DNA from: Roridomyces roridus
Taxonomy: Eukaryota > Basidiomycota > Agaricomycetes > Agaricales > Mycenaceae
Length of the DNA: 64,000 nt
Assembly (NCBI GenBank): GCA_029378245.1
Contig: JARKIF010000029.1
Coordinates: forward strand, 186,001-250,000
Direction: 5' to 3'
Both the position numbers and the translations under genes were made by a program. Position 1 is the first letter of the stretch. The number at the start of each line of letters is the position of its first letter. Below, piece after piece: positions 31,490-42,513 of this stretch. The notes below the pieces were generated by a model. That model was not told the origin of the DNA, searched no databases, and saw nothing but the letters and a program-made list of their open reading frames with translations.

Positions 31490-33741
31490 GGGGGTTAGTG
31501 ACTTCGCTTAAATTGAGAAAGTTCGTGAGTTTGATGAAAACCTGTGAAAGTTCGTGAGTTCCACCGGTGATTGAGAAAGCTCGTGCCTTCCAACCAATTT
31601 TAGCTAAATTGGCGAAAGCTCGTTACTTTGCTTCCGCAGGCGTTGTTTGGTGTCGGCAGATGCCACGTGCACTGTCACTTCTCTTTCCGTTACCACCACC
31701 ATCGACGACGCCGCTCGCGTGCCCGTTCAACATGGACAGCGCCGGACGTATGCCACCTGACGCGTGAGTGCCAGGGCAAGTCTCCCGCAACCAATTAGCT
31801 TAAAAGTTGATGGACCTCCTCCAGCAGCCTGAGTCCCAGGACAGCTTCAGCCCGTATCTCGACGATTTCCGTACGCTACCGAACATACCAGCCTCCACCG
31901 CTCCGAATACTCCGTGTTCGTTCGACTACGCGATGGTGACGGTCTGGAGTACCACACTCGAGCGTCCTACGTACTCTTACAATGGCTACACGGCTGATTC
32001 CATGGACGGGACGCCCTTGCAAGACGGATTTCTCTCGGATGCTTCGTCGGAACAGGGCTCCTCTCTGTTTACGCACCGATTCTGGATTCTGGAGCGGGGC
32101 GTGGCCTGAGCACTGGGATAGCAATGGTATGTACAATTTGTCGCTGCTGATCCGTCGTTTGGGTACCGCGCCGCTGCCGCCTCACATTCCCGGGTTGGGT
32201 TTGGAGCTCGAGACGGGGTTGTATGTCTGGATTCCAGGTAGTGTTTTGCCGGCTACGGCTTGAAGCCCGAAGCCGGCCAGGCCGGGGTCCGGCTTAGCCG
32301 GGCCAAGCCAAGCCCAAGCCGGATGTGCACCCGGCTTTGGGCTCCGGCTTGGGATTTTTCAAGCCTGAAGCCGCCGGCTTGCGAGCACTATCTTTGTCGC
32401 TGTTCTGAGCAGCCCACCCTTCCTCAATTTAGTTGCGGAACTGCTCAAATTAGTGTTTCCTTGGGCCTCAAGTTTATGAGGTTGAATTGGGGTTGAATTG
32501 AGGGAATGCTGGGGTGATACATCGACGGCTGATCGCATCGTGATGGCCATCACCCGCCCAGTTGTAACTTCCGTCTCGAGAATCCCACTTGGGGACTTGA
32601 TTTTCACTTCAACTGGGTGAATGAACAATATACTGGTTGAAAGATCCCAAAAACTTAGCTCCATTGTATCAAAATCGTTGATGAAAAAAATTATCCAAAG
32701 CCGCCGGCTAAGCCCAAGCCGGCCGGCGTTCCCGGCTCCGGCTCCGGCTTGACCAAACTCAGAGCCGGAGCCGGGTCAAGCCAAGCCCAAGCCGGCGGCT
32801 TCAAGCCAAGCCGGAGCCGGGAAAACACTAATTCCAGGCCGGTCAACCCACCCGGCTCATGCGCTAACCAGTCCAGCTCCTCCGATCGTCTGAAAAGACA
32901 AAGACTTTGAATGCCCCCAGAGCAAAATCCGGTACGTTTAACCACCCCCGTCGCTTCCGAAACTAACTCTCTGTTCTTTTAGCAACCAAACCTCGCCGTC
33001 ATCGTAGAAGCTCAAGCGCTCAAGGTCGGTGCATTGATTGGAGTGGTTGTGTTGATCCTAACCCAGATTCGAACGACGCGCCCTTGCAAACCCTCTGGAT
33101 CTCGTTCCTCGACGCCGGGTGCGCCGCTCGAGCGCCGGCGGCTCGCTCCGTTGACGGGGTGGGGAGTCGAGAGGCACGGTTTCAACCTCACGGCCGCTGA
33201 ATGAATTCTCGGGGAGTACTCAGAACTGCTCCCCGCCATTTTAGCTGATGTAAAATGACTGAATATTGTTTGATACCCTGTACACTACGCTACATATCAG
33301 TTCAACTAGATATTGTTGATGAAGACGGTTACAATGCAGTTCAGAAGCACTGTAAGTCTGCAGGTGCCCCCAATACAGAGCCGTGAGGAGCGGCAAGTTA
33401 TCCAGGACAGATACACCCATTATCGAGATTTACAACTTGAAGGAAGGCAGGCGATTCGTTGCCCAGAGCCTGTGAATGAGCATGCCGTGATTGCCGAACC
33501 AACTACAGGCCACGGCCGTGTGCCGGTTAGATGCCGGCCCCTGGCTATCATCCTCGCATCAATCCCGACGTCGACCACATGCAAACTGGAAGACGCGGTC
33601 AGGTGATCACAGGAGGAACGAGCTTTCACACTGTTGGATGCAAGTGACAAGGTTTCACAGTACCTTGCTCAAGTCATGAACTTTCGCAGCAGGAAATGGA
33701 ACTCACGAACTTTCAGTAGCTAACCGAAGTCACTAACCCCC
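31490..33741. mobile_element. 2252-bp TIR element inside an intron
   Basis: The ends are GGGGGTTAGTGACTTCG and its inverse CGAAGTCACTAACCCCC. The motif GAAAGTTCGTGAGTT and near copies recur several times just inside each end, in opposite orientations, as expected of transposase-binding sites. Flanking 8-mers GGATGTGT and GAACATGT agree at five positions, so the target duplication is unclear. Between the ends are protein-like pieces on the plus strand (LLQQPESQDSFSPYLDDFRT; LPPHIPGLGLELETGLYVW), the second cut by the nested element at 32239. I see no transposase. The superfamily is not assigned. Confidence 0.7.
32239..32830. mobile_element. hAT-like miniature element with perfect 8-bp duplication
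   Basis: The 592-bp insert is flanked by ATTCCAGG on both sides (32231-32238 and 32831-32838). It begins TAGTGTTTTGCCGGCT and ends AGCCGGGAAAACACTA. The inverted arms are long and built from CCGGCTT and AAGCCGG words; the central ~280 bp (32400-32690) is ordinary unique sequence. The 8-bp duplication and TAGTG ends fit hAT. It interrupts the reading frame GLYVWIPG inside the older TIR element, so it is the younger of the two. Confidence 0.85.
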
Positions 33742-34383
33742 GAACATGTCGAATGCTCCGGAAACTTAAAGCCACTCACGTTCACCTTACGGCAGGCAAC
33801 ACGATATTAACGTCGTTATGGAGGGTCTCTTTTGCCTCCGTCAAACGGCACGCTTGACCCTTGGAGCACAACTGATCATGGACACGACGGCGCTGGAACA
33901 TGTTGTGGTTGAGCTCCTTGACTCGCCCCATTTATCGGTCCGATACGACTCCTGCCGCTTGATCGCGGAATTGGCCCGTCACCAGACTGTTTTCCCGAAG
34001 GTTCTAGCGGCAAACCCGCTTCCAAAGATTGTACAACTTTTGCGGTGAGAGTCGTAGCCTCGCAAACATCTTTTTGCGATTGGTAACACTGGTTTAGCAA
34101 CAGTCAAACGGACCACTGGGGCCAGGTGGCAGTTGGGGCCTCTGAGGCGTTAACAACATTGTGTCAAATCGCCCGCTGGAAGCTGGGTGTAGACGCCATC
34201 TTCAAAACGCCCGGCGCTCTTGACACTATCTCAAAGCTGGAGCTGGTGAAGGACTCAGCAATGTCGGCGACGCAGGCCGAGTTGCTTAGAATTCTTGCCG
34301 TGCACAGACTGGAATGGGCTCGAATTCGAGATAATACGGAGTTGACGAGGCGGTTGCTGGCCATGGAAAACGGGGTCAACTAG

Positions 34384-35049
34384 CTCCGCAAAGACGACGG
34401 GACTACTCGCGCTGAAGCAGGAGACAGATCACGAAGAATCGGAGGACAATGTGTCAATGACTAGCTACTCGTAGTCCAAGTGTCGGCTCCATACAGCCTC
34501 TCCAGTAGTGTTGCATGGATCTGAAGACAGTTTTTACGTAAAATCAGATCCAGAGAGTCCGAGTGTAGTTTCGACTTTCCGTCCACGAACGGAGACCGTG
34601 ACTGCCATTGACAAGCCAGAAGATCCCGCTCACATTGTGCGAGAAATGAACGCGCTAGCGCCATGCATGCGCGCGCCAGTCTGAACCTTGAGGTTAATCA
34701 CAGACGACGACTGTACGAATTGGAAGCATTTAAAATCCCCAAGATGCGTTACCTCGCTGTGAGTCTATTCAAGAAGTGTTCAAGACTCACAAGGTCGTGA
34801 CGCATAGGATATTCAATTCAATCCATTGCAACGATGCAGAACTAGTTAATCAGACTCGGTACATTTTGAAGTACTTAGTACACACTTGGATTATAAACGA
34901 AGTACGAAGTGGTAGTGTACACGGGCCTTTCGGCGCGCCGCGGAGGCCGACCCCTGCATGCCGGTAGGCGAAGAGGCGTGTTGTCCAACGAGACCGGCAT
35001 ATACATATGCGACTTGGGGAATATCAGAAAGCCGCCAAGGACGGCCAGA
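34384..35049. other. 3' flank of ARM copy 1, shared with copy 2
   Basis: Non-coding sequence closely matching 38190-38750 after the second ARM copy, differing by a few substitutions and small indels. No gene seen. Confidence 0.6.
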
Positions 35050-35160
35050 CACACCGCCTACGCCGCAACGCAGACAGCGGCGTGCCGGTGATGTCGGGGT
35101 ATAGAGAGGGAGTAGGACGGCGTGTATCCGCCCATGCCCATGCCCCGTCTTCCTTGAGGC
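35050..35160 (-). pseudogene. 3'-end fragment of the cyclin gene
   Basis: This stretch matches the last ~120 bp of the cyclin gene at 38826-38950 (the GHGHGRIH-type end). It marks the junction between the two tandem copies: the duplicated unit included the tail of the cyclin gene but not its cyclin box. Not expressed as a cyclin. Confidence 0.6.
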
Positions 35161-35162
35161 GG

Positions 35163-38100
35163 AGTTCGCCGAGAACGACGCCTTGCATCGTGTGACGTGG
35201 GGCCAGTAGAGGAGGAGGAGGGGAGCCACGCTAGCCGCGGGAGGAAGTATCGAGGAGGAACGCTTCCGTGCTTTCTTCCCTCCTCTCCGTGACGCTGTGC
35301 CTTGAACTCGCGCCATGAGGCTACACCCAGATCGCGAGGCTGCAGCCCGCAAAGGTCGAAGGCGCAGGCCACCGATACGTAGATAATTTGGGGTGGGGCC
35401 GGCGCGAGGAGCGACGAGGAGAGGCAGACAATGCTCGCATGGGAGAGGTTGTCCTCGGAGAAGGGCGAGTCGAAGAGCAGCTTAGACATGGAGGCTGCTC
35501 TGAGTCTCGAGTCAGTCTGACGGAGGTCCATGGCAGAGACTAAGCAGACGCACCTAGAACAGATGCCCTAAAGCTCTACTGGGACCTCAATCAAGGTCAT
35601 CCAGAAGTCAGATGCCCGTGCAAGGTACTGATCCTGCTCCCGGTTGAGTTGAGAAATATTTTCAAGATGTATGACGGCTTTACGGAGAGGAACCGGAACC
35701 AGGAGTAGACCAAATAGCTCGAGTCACAGCGGCGCAGTGTTGGTCAAGAATCATGGAGCGGGAAGCCGGAGGAGCATAGCCGCGTGGGGTTCTAGGAGGC
35801 TATCATGAGCCTCGATGTGGGGTTGGGCTGCTGGAGGCTGCTGGTCTCTGTCGCTGCACGAATTCGCATGGAAAAAGCAGAAGAGCAATTGCTCCCGAAC
35901 CATCATATGGTGATCCGGCACTTGAAGTCTCCCACCACCTCGACTGCTCTACAGAATGGATCTCTGCTGTCCTGTTGCTTGCTGGTCAACGAATCCAGAT
36001 CGGGGGGTATTCTACATGCGAGATGAACTCAAATCTCCAGACATATGCATTACCCCTGCGTGTCGAGAGCGGCTAGCCGATGCCATGGGCCCATGGCAGC
36101 CATGGCCACTATACAGTTTTAAATTTTAGCTTGTAGTGTCTGCTACCGCTACGACACTGCTCTTGGAACAACAATCACAAGGCCTGCGGCATTTCTCGTT
36201 CCCCAAATTCATCGGTGGTGGCATACTGGTACAGCATACCGCTTCCGGCAACAAGAAACCCAGGTCTGCAGCAAAGGAGCGCTGGTCTGTTATTAATCTG
36301 CGCCAGAGGCACGGTTCGGTCTCAGGAACAAGCGTAAGCTATGCATGGAACATTCCACTCCTTGAAACCTTCTCGAAAGACCGTCTTCCCGCAGACTTGA
36401 CAGCACCTATGTAGACCACCTTTCCACTGCTGTTACCAAGGCTGTGCGTGCATCCCTCTGTCTTCCCGTCTCCCAGCTCGCTCTCCCCCATGCAGTCCTT
36501 GGACCTCGCAAACCAGTCGCAAGTCAGCCTCCTCAGCTGGTGGTCAGACAGCAATCCCGGGCTCAACGGCGCCACAGTCAATCTGCACACCATGACCAAA
36601 CCACTTCTTCGGTTCATGTACCATCGTCAAGCTCTCGAATATATCAACAACGATGAACCACTCACCGAGGCGATGTTGGACATATTTTCGTCGTATCTTG
36701 AGTGCGTACATTTATCTTGGCTGCCGATCTACTATGTGATAATCTTACCCAGGTGCAAATATGTGGCCAGCAGAACCAAGCTCAGAGTCTTGTCGTACCT
36801 GACCTCTAGGGCAGAATGGGACAGACAGGAAGCCCGGACCATAGTCCATTCCTCCGTATTTTACGAAATCACGCAGCTCCTGGAGTCAGCAAAGGCGCAC
36901 ATACAAGTGCAATCGGCCGGGTTAATTGCAACCTTAGCAGACCGCACCTCGGGTGTGGCACCAATCAATGAATTGAACCGAATCGTTGAAAAGCTGGAAT
37001 GGCTACTCCGGTGAGTTTCACAAACGGATTGTATTAGGGCAAGACTGACTTATCAATTTCGCCGGCCAATAGTGATTGTGACGGAGATACAACCCTGGTC
37101 GGATCGGCGGTCCGTGTGCTACTCCAGATAGCTAGCTGGGCACTTGAAAGTCGCGGTGCGGTCGACACGGACTAACTCGCTGATACGGACCCAGTTGATG
37201 CGATCCTCATACTAAATATCTGCACTTCCTACCTTCAGTGCGTTCAGCCATCTTCTGGTGTACCACTTTATTTAATAAACATCGCCAGATCCAAAGATGC
37301 AGATAGCGGGCCACAGGTTATAATCCTGGACCTCCTAACGGAGATGGCATCCGAAATTGGCGGCGCACAGAGTATAGTCTCTTCCTCCGTGTTTTCTGAA
37401 ATCCCGCATCTTCTCGAATCATCGAACGCGGATATACGATTGACAACGATGATGTGGATTACAAAGTTGACATTTCACTCCTCGTTCGTGGCACGGGCCA
37501 ATGTATGGCCTCAAATTGTCGAAAAGTTGGAATTGATGCTACAGTGAGTTGCAAGTCTTACCGCCGTTCTTTATTGATCATGCTCCGCCGGCCAATAGCG
37601 ACAAGGGTAAAGACATGGTCGGGGAAGCGCTCAAATTACTGACCCTTTTAGCTTTCTGGTTCCGCGGCGCAGAATTCATCGTGGCGTCCTATGCTCTACC
37701 GTTGAAGTTTGCGGTTGAGCTGCTTGACTCACCCTACCTCTACGTCCGAAACAACTCCTGCTCCTTGATCGCACACTTGTCGCGCCATAAGACTCTCTTA
37801 GGCAAAGTGTTAGCGGCGAACCCGATTCCCAAGCTTGTGCACCTCATCCAGTGAGAAGTCTCAAAATATCAGGTCGATAACGCTAATGTTGATCACTAGT
37901 AGCGATGGCCCGAAAAAAACCGCTACTGGCATTGCTCAAAATCGCCCAGTGGAAGCTGGGTGCAGAAGCCATCTTTAACACGCCCGGTGCTGCTGACACT
38001 ATCTCAAAGCCGGAGCTGGTGAAGGACTCAGAAATGTCTGCGACGCGGGACGAGTTGCTTGGACATCTTGCCGTGCACAGAACCGAATGGGCTCGAATTC

Positions 38101-38950
38101 GGGATAATTCGGAGTTGACGAGGCGGTTGCTGGCCATGGAAAACGGGGGTCAACTAGCTCCGCAAAGACGACGGGACTACTCGCGCTGAAGCAGGAGACA
38201 GACCGCGAAGAATCGGAGGACAATGTGTCAATGACTAGCTACTCGTAGTCCAAGTGTCGGCTCCATACAGCCTCTCCAGTAGTGTTGCATGAACCTGAAG
38301 ACAGTCTCGTAAATCCAGATCCGGAGAATCCGACTATAGTTTCGATTTTCCGTCCACGAGCGGAGACCGTGACTGCCATTGACAAGCCAGAAGATCCCGC
38401 TCACATTGTGCGAGAAATAAACGCGCTAGCGCCATGCATGCGCGCGCCAGTCTGAACCTTGAGGTTAATCACAGACGACGACTGTACGAATTGGAAGCAT
38501 TTAAAATTCCCAAGATGCCTTACCTCGCTGTGAGTCTATTCAAGAATTGTTCAAGACTCACGAGGTCGTGATGCATAGGATATTCAATTCAATTCATGGC
38601 AGCGATGCAGAACTAGTTAATCAGACTCGGTACATTTTGAAGTACTTAGTACACACTTGGATTATAAACGAAGTACGAAGTGGTAGTGTACACGGGCCTT
38701 TCGGCGCGCCGCGGAGGCCGACCCCTGCATGCCCGTAGGCGAAGGGGCGCAGTGTCCGACGTGATCGACATATGCGATTCAGTGGAGAGATAGGGAAAGC
38801 CGCCAACGACGGCCAGCCCCACCGCCTATGCCGCGACACGCACAGCAGCCTGATGATGCTGGTGATGATGTCGGGGTATAGGGAGGGAGTGCAGGAAGGT
38901 GTGTATCCGCCCATGCCCATGTCCATGCGCCGCCTTCCTTGAGGCGGGGT
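35163..38950. repeat. tandem duplication, copy 2
   Basis: Starts near CATCGTGTGACGTGG (35184) and runs to the 3' end of the intact cyclin gene. It contains the empty site of the CACTA-like element at 35561 and the second ARM-repeat gene. The interval 35163-36489 holds no recognised gene. Confidence 0.85.
36490..38189 (+). pseudogene. ARM-repeat protein, copy 2, disabled
   Basis: The start and exon plan are the same as in copy 1: 36490-36701, 36753-37010, 37073-37237, 37289-37543, 37599-37850 and from about 37900. Repeat units such as SSVFSEIPHLLESSNADIRL and AVELLDSPYLYVRNNSCSLI align with copy 1, but copy 2 has one unit fewer. A TAA at 37173-37175 lies in frame in exon 3. The frame entering the last exon at 37900 does not match its conserved reading (LLKIAQWKLGAEAIFNTPG). 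A G-run near the end has five G where copy 1 has four, which changes the C-terminus. Both copies of the pair are thus broken. Confidence 0.75.
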
Positions 38951-39843
38951 TGGAGACGAGGACGGGAGAGCGGTGATACTCGTCCACGTCCATGGGCACG
39001 TCCTCCGGATCGGGGAAAGTCGAGTGTGAGATGGGTGTGGGCGGGGAGAGGCTGCCGATACTCGAATGTGGGGAGGAGGGCTCGAGGTCGGGGCAGCCGA
39101 CCGGGGAGGGTGACGAAGACGAAGACGAGGAGGCCCGACGAACGGGTTGCGCCTTGACGAGGGGAACACCCTCGGCCGACAACAGGATCCCCTCCCGATG
39201 AGCAAGTACATCTTCCGCACTCACGCCCAAATCCCAATCCAGCACCTCGAGAAACTCCCTCTCGATCCGACCGATATCACGTTTGCCGAATACACCCGTA
39301 CACAGAGCCCAATGGACATTGCGGAGGGTACTATCATTCGTGTACTTTGACGCACAGATCAAGGCACCGAGGAATACGCGTTCCAGGGCCCACTCTTCCA
39401 GCGCGATGGTGAGGTGATGACGTGCACGGGTGAGGTAGACGAGGGTGACGAGGACGTCAGTGGCGGAGACCTCTGCGCGGGAGAGCACGGTCGTCACGAA
39501 GGTGGTGAATTTTTGGAGATGGGCGGGTGTGCGGGTGAAGGATGGGGAGACGCCGGAGCGTTTGAGGGAGTAGGAGACGGTGGAGGAGATCCGGGAGACC
39601 AGGTAGGCTGGGTGGGTGTTAGCGAAGGCGCTGGGCAGAGAGAGGCGATAGATGCATACCGATAACGGGCTGTGAGACCTCGACGTCGACGAGCTCGAGG
39701 AGCTCGGGAGAGTGCGTGGCTGGGTCTACGAGAGAGGCAGCATGCACAGGGCTGTTAGTCTTGCTGCTGCTGGGACTCCAGGAGCTGTAAGAGGGGGAGG
39801 TGCTCGAGGAGGCAGAGGACGAGTCAGACGCCGGAGAGTACAT
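38826..39843 (-). CDS. PCL/Pho80-type cyclin
   Basis: Exons 39843-39660 and 39607-38826 (52-nt intron) give 321 aa. After a Ser-rich N-terminus (MYSPASDSSSASSSTSPSYS) comes a cyclin box: AYLVSRISSTVSYSLKRSGV, TDVLVTLVYLTRARHH, LERVFLGALICASKYTND, NVHWALCTGVFGKRDIGRIE and REFLEVLDWDLGVSAED. This order is characteristic of fungal Pcl cyclins, which activate Pho85-class kinases in polarity, phosphate or cell-cycle control. The C-terminal ~110 residues are Ser/Pro-rich and end in a His-rich tail. The gene looks intact; its last ~120 bp also occur at the duplication junction near 35.1 kb. Confidence 0.85.
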
Positions 39844-39849
39844 CGCTGG

Positions 39850-41177
39850 GACTGCGGGAGGCTTGTCGGTGAGTGACTAGGACGGCCATGAGCACTGTGT
39901 TTTATAAACGTGTCCGGTAGACGGAATGTTTCTGAGTCACGGCGCGGAGAGAAAGGATTATGAAGCGGTACGTGTGTAAGCCCGTTTTCGGAATTCCCGA
40001 AGCCCATGATCTGTCATCGCTCTTCTTCTCGTTGGTCAGTTGTTGGTCAGCGCTCTCCGTCCGAAGCCATGCCACAGCACCCTCCGGTCCCATTTCCTTT
40101 GCCTTATTCCTAGGTAGCAGGGTAGTTTTTTTGCAGGGAAAAAACTCCGGAAGATGTCGGGCGGGTTCAGGCGGCTACGCGGCATCTCCCATCTCGGACA
40201 AATGTCAGCAACATCGACAAAACTGCCTGTCGGGGACACGAATCAATCCGTCGGCGGCGGCTTCTTCCTTCGGACCTCCCTTAGTGCTTTGAATTATCCC
40301 GTGTCATGCATGTCATAGCTCATCTCGTTTCCGGCTCCGACTTGCGTGGACGTCCGCCGAATATGTACGCAATTGCAATTGCAATACTTCAAGTTCTGGA
40401 AGATTCGACCGAATCCGAATCACTCTGTGGTCTTCTCTCGTAGACGTCCATTTCGAGCCACCTTTAACTGCGCATGCGCCGACTCGAAGATTTGTCGGTA
40501 CTACACTGTTCTCCGTGACTCGTTAAACGTTTCTCGATCGGATTCCATGTGTATGTGCTCGACCAGTCACCGTCATGGTTCTCATCGACCGGATCTGCAA
40601 GTGGACTGTGAGCGTCCTTCCTCATTACATCGGACCCATCCTTCAAGTTATTCACGGGGGAATCATATTCATCTACAGCCCTTCCAGTCGACCTTTTTTA
40701 ACTGAACTTGACCTACGCCGCCTCATGATCCCTCGTCGCCGTCGTCCGTGACTCGTGTCTCTCTCATGAACCTCAGCTCCTAAGAAGGCGCACGCCCTGT
40801 GCCGACAGATTCTGGACTCCGCATCGGATATAGCACTCAAATTTCACTTCCTTCTCCGATATCCACTCGGACCCATTCTCATCTTCAAGTTCCCAGGACC
40901 GGATCTGCAAGTGGGCGATAAACCTCTCTTCGCGAATCTTTTATACCCTCAGTTGCATCGGCAGCATCCTCTTTCCATTGGAAGTCTGCATCCACATGCT
41001 TGCCCACCCAATTACGCTACTACTTATTCCTGTTTCTTGCCGACAGCCTCCTCAACCTCAACCCGCTTTTCTGAGAAGAGAAGAGATGCGTCGCCTCGTG
41101 ATCTTTCGTTAGCGTTTCTTTCACCCGAAAATTAGATGTCTCCCATTGACTATTCCAAGATTTCGCAACTGTCCATT
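39850..41177. other. no gene recognised
   Basis: The first ~60 bp form the cyclin gene's upstream region. Beyond 40000 the sequence is pyrimidine-rich with loosely repeated words such as CCGTGACTCGT (near 40516 and 40747) and ACCGGATCTGCAAGTGG (near 40590 and 40900). These suggest old internal duplication. No reading frame looks real. Confidence 0.4.
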
Positions 41178-41269
41178 GCCCGCTTGGCTCAGGGGTAAAG
41201 CGTATCACTCGTCTAAAGGTCCTCGGGTATGCGATGATAAGATCAGTCGTTCGAATCGGCTAGTGGGCA
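41178..41269 (+). tRNA. tRNA-Thr (anticodon CGT) with about 20-nt intron
   Basis: A complete cloverleaf can be drawn. The acceptor GCCCGCT pairs with AGTGGGC, with discriminator A. T8 and the A box TGGCTCAGGGG are present, and the D-arm is GCTC...AAGC. The anticodon stem is TATCA/TGATA. Its loop is enlarged to 27 nt, which leaves a 7-nt loop starting CTCGT plus an intron of about 20 nt. The variable loop AGATC is followed by T-arm AGTCG-TTCGAAT-CGGCT. A T-run (CTCTTTTTGG) follows about 25 nt downstream as Pol III terminator. The anticodon is read as CGT from loop position; base 37 would be C with a canonical 37/38 intron, which is odd. Confidence 0.75.
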
Positions 41270-41540
41270 TGCGTGTCGGACAATTGGACTCTTTTTGGCC
41301 TCGCCCCCCTGTATCTACGCAGCTCTCAGGTTTCTGGCGACTCCAATTGGAACAATCCTGCGCTTCAACGTTCTGAAATCCTCAAGCGAGTCAAGACTCA
41401 ACTCAACGACTAAACGGCTACTGATCGGCGCTTCGAACCTCCCAAAATGCCTTGTCAATCGTTGAGATCTGAAGACACCGAACCACAACAATACATCTAC
41501 GCAACAATTAACCCATATCGTACCTCTTCCCTACGCCTGT

Positions 41541-42400
41541 GTTGCGATGAAGAGATCATTCGTTCGATTCGGCTAGTGGGCTTACCCGTGGCAGTCGCTC
41601 TTTTTTGTCTTGGCCTTTGTAATTTGGCAGCCACCCTGCAACTCCGAGATCCCTGGAATACTCAAATTGAAACCATCCTGCGCTCCAACCATGATCAACC
41701 TGCGCTGCCAACCCCCTTGTCAACCCCCGAACCACAGCAATCTACATAACCCATCTCTTATCTCGTACATAGGCCTGTGGATGAGAGATCAGTCGTTCGA
41801 ATCGGCTAGTGGGCATTTGTAGTTCGAGCTGTTTTTACCATGAAGCTACTAGTACGCTTCGCTCCACCACGGGAGCCATTCATCTGCCTCATGCTCCAAC
41901 AATTGTGCGGCACCAACGGGACTGTAGCAATTAAGCGAGTTTCTGTGATTCCAGAACCAAATGCAGGAATCATAAGAGTACGAGGTACATAATAACCACA
42001 AGATCATGCGCTGAAAACACTGTCGAGAAAGGCGCACTACGATTCATCCCAATTATCGCGTCTCCGAGGCTCGACTTGCTCTCCATGATGTTTGCACGGT
42101 GCCTCGTTCGAATCGAGCCAGAGGCGTATTTTGTAGGTTCTGTGTGTTCTTTTTGTCCGATTTTGTTATTAGTTTTTCGCTCGGGGATTCTTGACCTCCA
42201 TCGCAAGAGAGAGAGAGATAGGGGGGAGAGTGTATCCTAAAGGCCGGGCTACAACTTCGATGCCTAAAGGTTTTGTTGCAAACACTCAAGCGGATTTCAA
42301 GTCAGTCAATGAATGGCGAGGTCCTACAATTGGTGGACATTGAAATGTAACCTGTCGAACATTCATTGGACGGCGCCTTGTTCGATTCGAGGCAGCGTTA
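41541..42400 (+). repeat. tandem partial copies of the tRNA unit
   Basis: The 3' half of the tRNA-Thr gene recurs at about 41541-41581 and 41775-41815. Each copy is followed by a T-run and by flanking sequence resembling that after the intact gene (for example ACCATCCTGCGCTCCAAC after the first partial copy). These are unit duplications, not isolated relics. Further B-box-like modules (CGTTCGAATCGAG near 42110, TGTTCGATTCGAGG near 42380) are less similar. Another 3'-half copy lies at about 56815-56851. None of these can fold as a whole tRNA. Confidence 0.6.
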
Positions 42401-42513
42401 TGACCGTGTCACATGCATTTTTCGTCTCTGCCCGCTGGTTGTTGTTCAACAGCTCGAATCAGTTTACTTCATCATCATCATGAATGAATGCAAAGTCATG
42501 AAATTTGCTGGCA

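Larger units (their letters stand above)
30091..34383 (+). pseudogene. ARM-repeat protein, copy 1, interrupted and frameshifted
   Basis: Starts MQSLDLGNQSQVSLLSWWSD, the N-terminus typical of an expanded Mycena ARM/HEAT-repeat family. Exons at 30091-30308, 30359-30611, 30670-30804, 30854-31110, 31173-31433, 33796-34044 and 34098-34383 each encode about one helical repeat unit; examples are SSVFFEIPQLLES, REIPHLLRSSDAEIRLETAR and VVELLDSPHLSVRYDSCRLI. The intron 31434-33795 is 2.36 kb because it contains a transposable element; the others are about 45-65 nt. In exon 4 the frame meets TGA at 30876 and resumes one base off, so the product would be truncated. ARM repeats bind proteins; the partner is unknown. 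A TATA-like CTATATAAA lies near 30007-30015. Confidence 0.75.
27366..35160. repeat. tandem duplication, copy 1 (enlarged by insertions)
   Basis: Copy 1 starts near CATCGTGTGATGTGG (27393) and ends in a fragment of the cyclin gene's 3' end at about 35050-35160, where copy 2 begins. It carries an ARM-repeat gene. Compared with copy 2 it holds a 1316-bp element at 27804 and a 2252-bp element at 31490 (itself carrying a 592-bp element), plus one additional ARM exon. Removing the insertions leaves about 4.2 kb against about 3.8 kb in copy 2. The stretch 29123-30090 matches 35560-36489 and has no gene I recognise. Confidence 0.85.
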
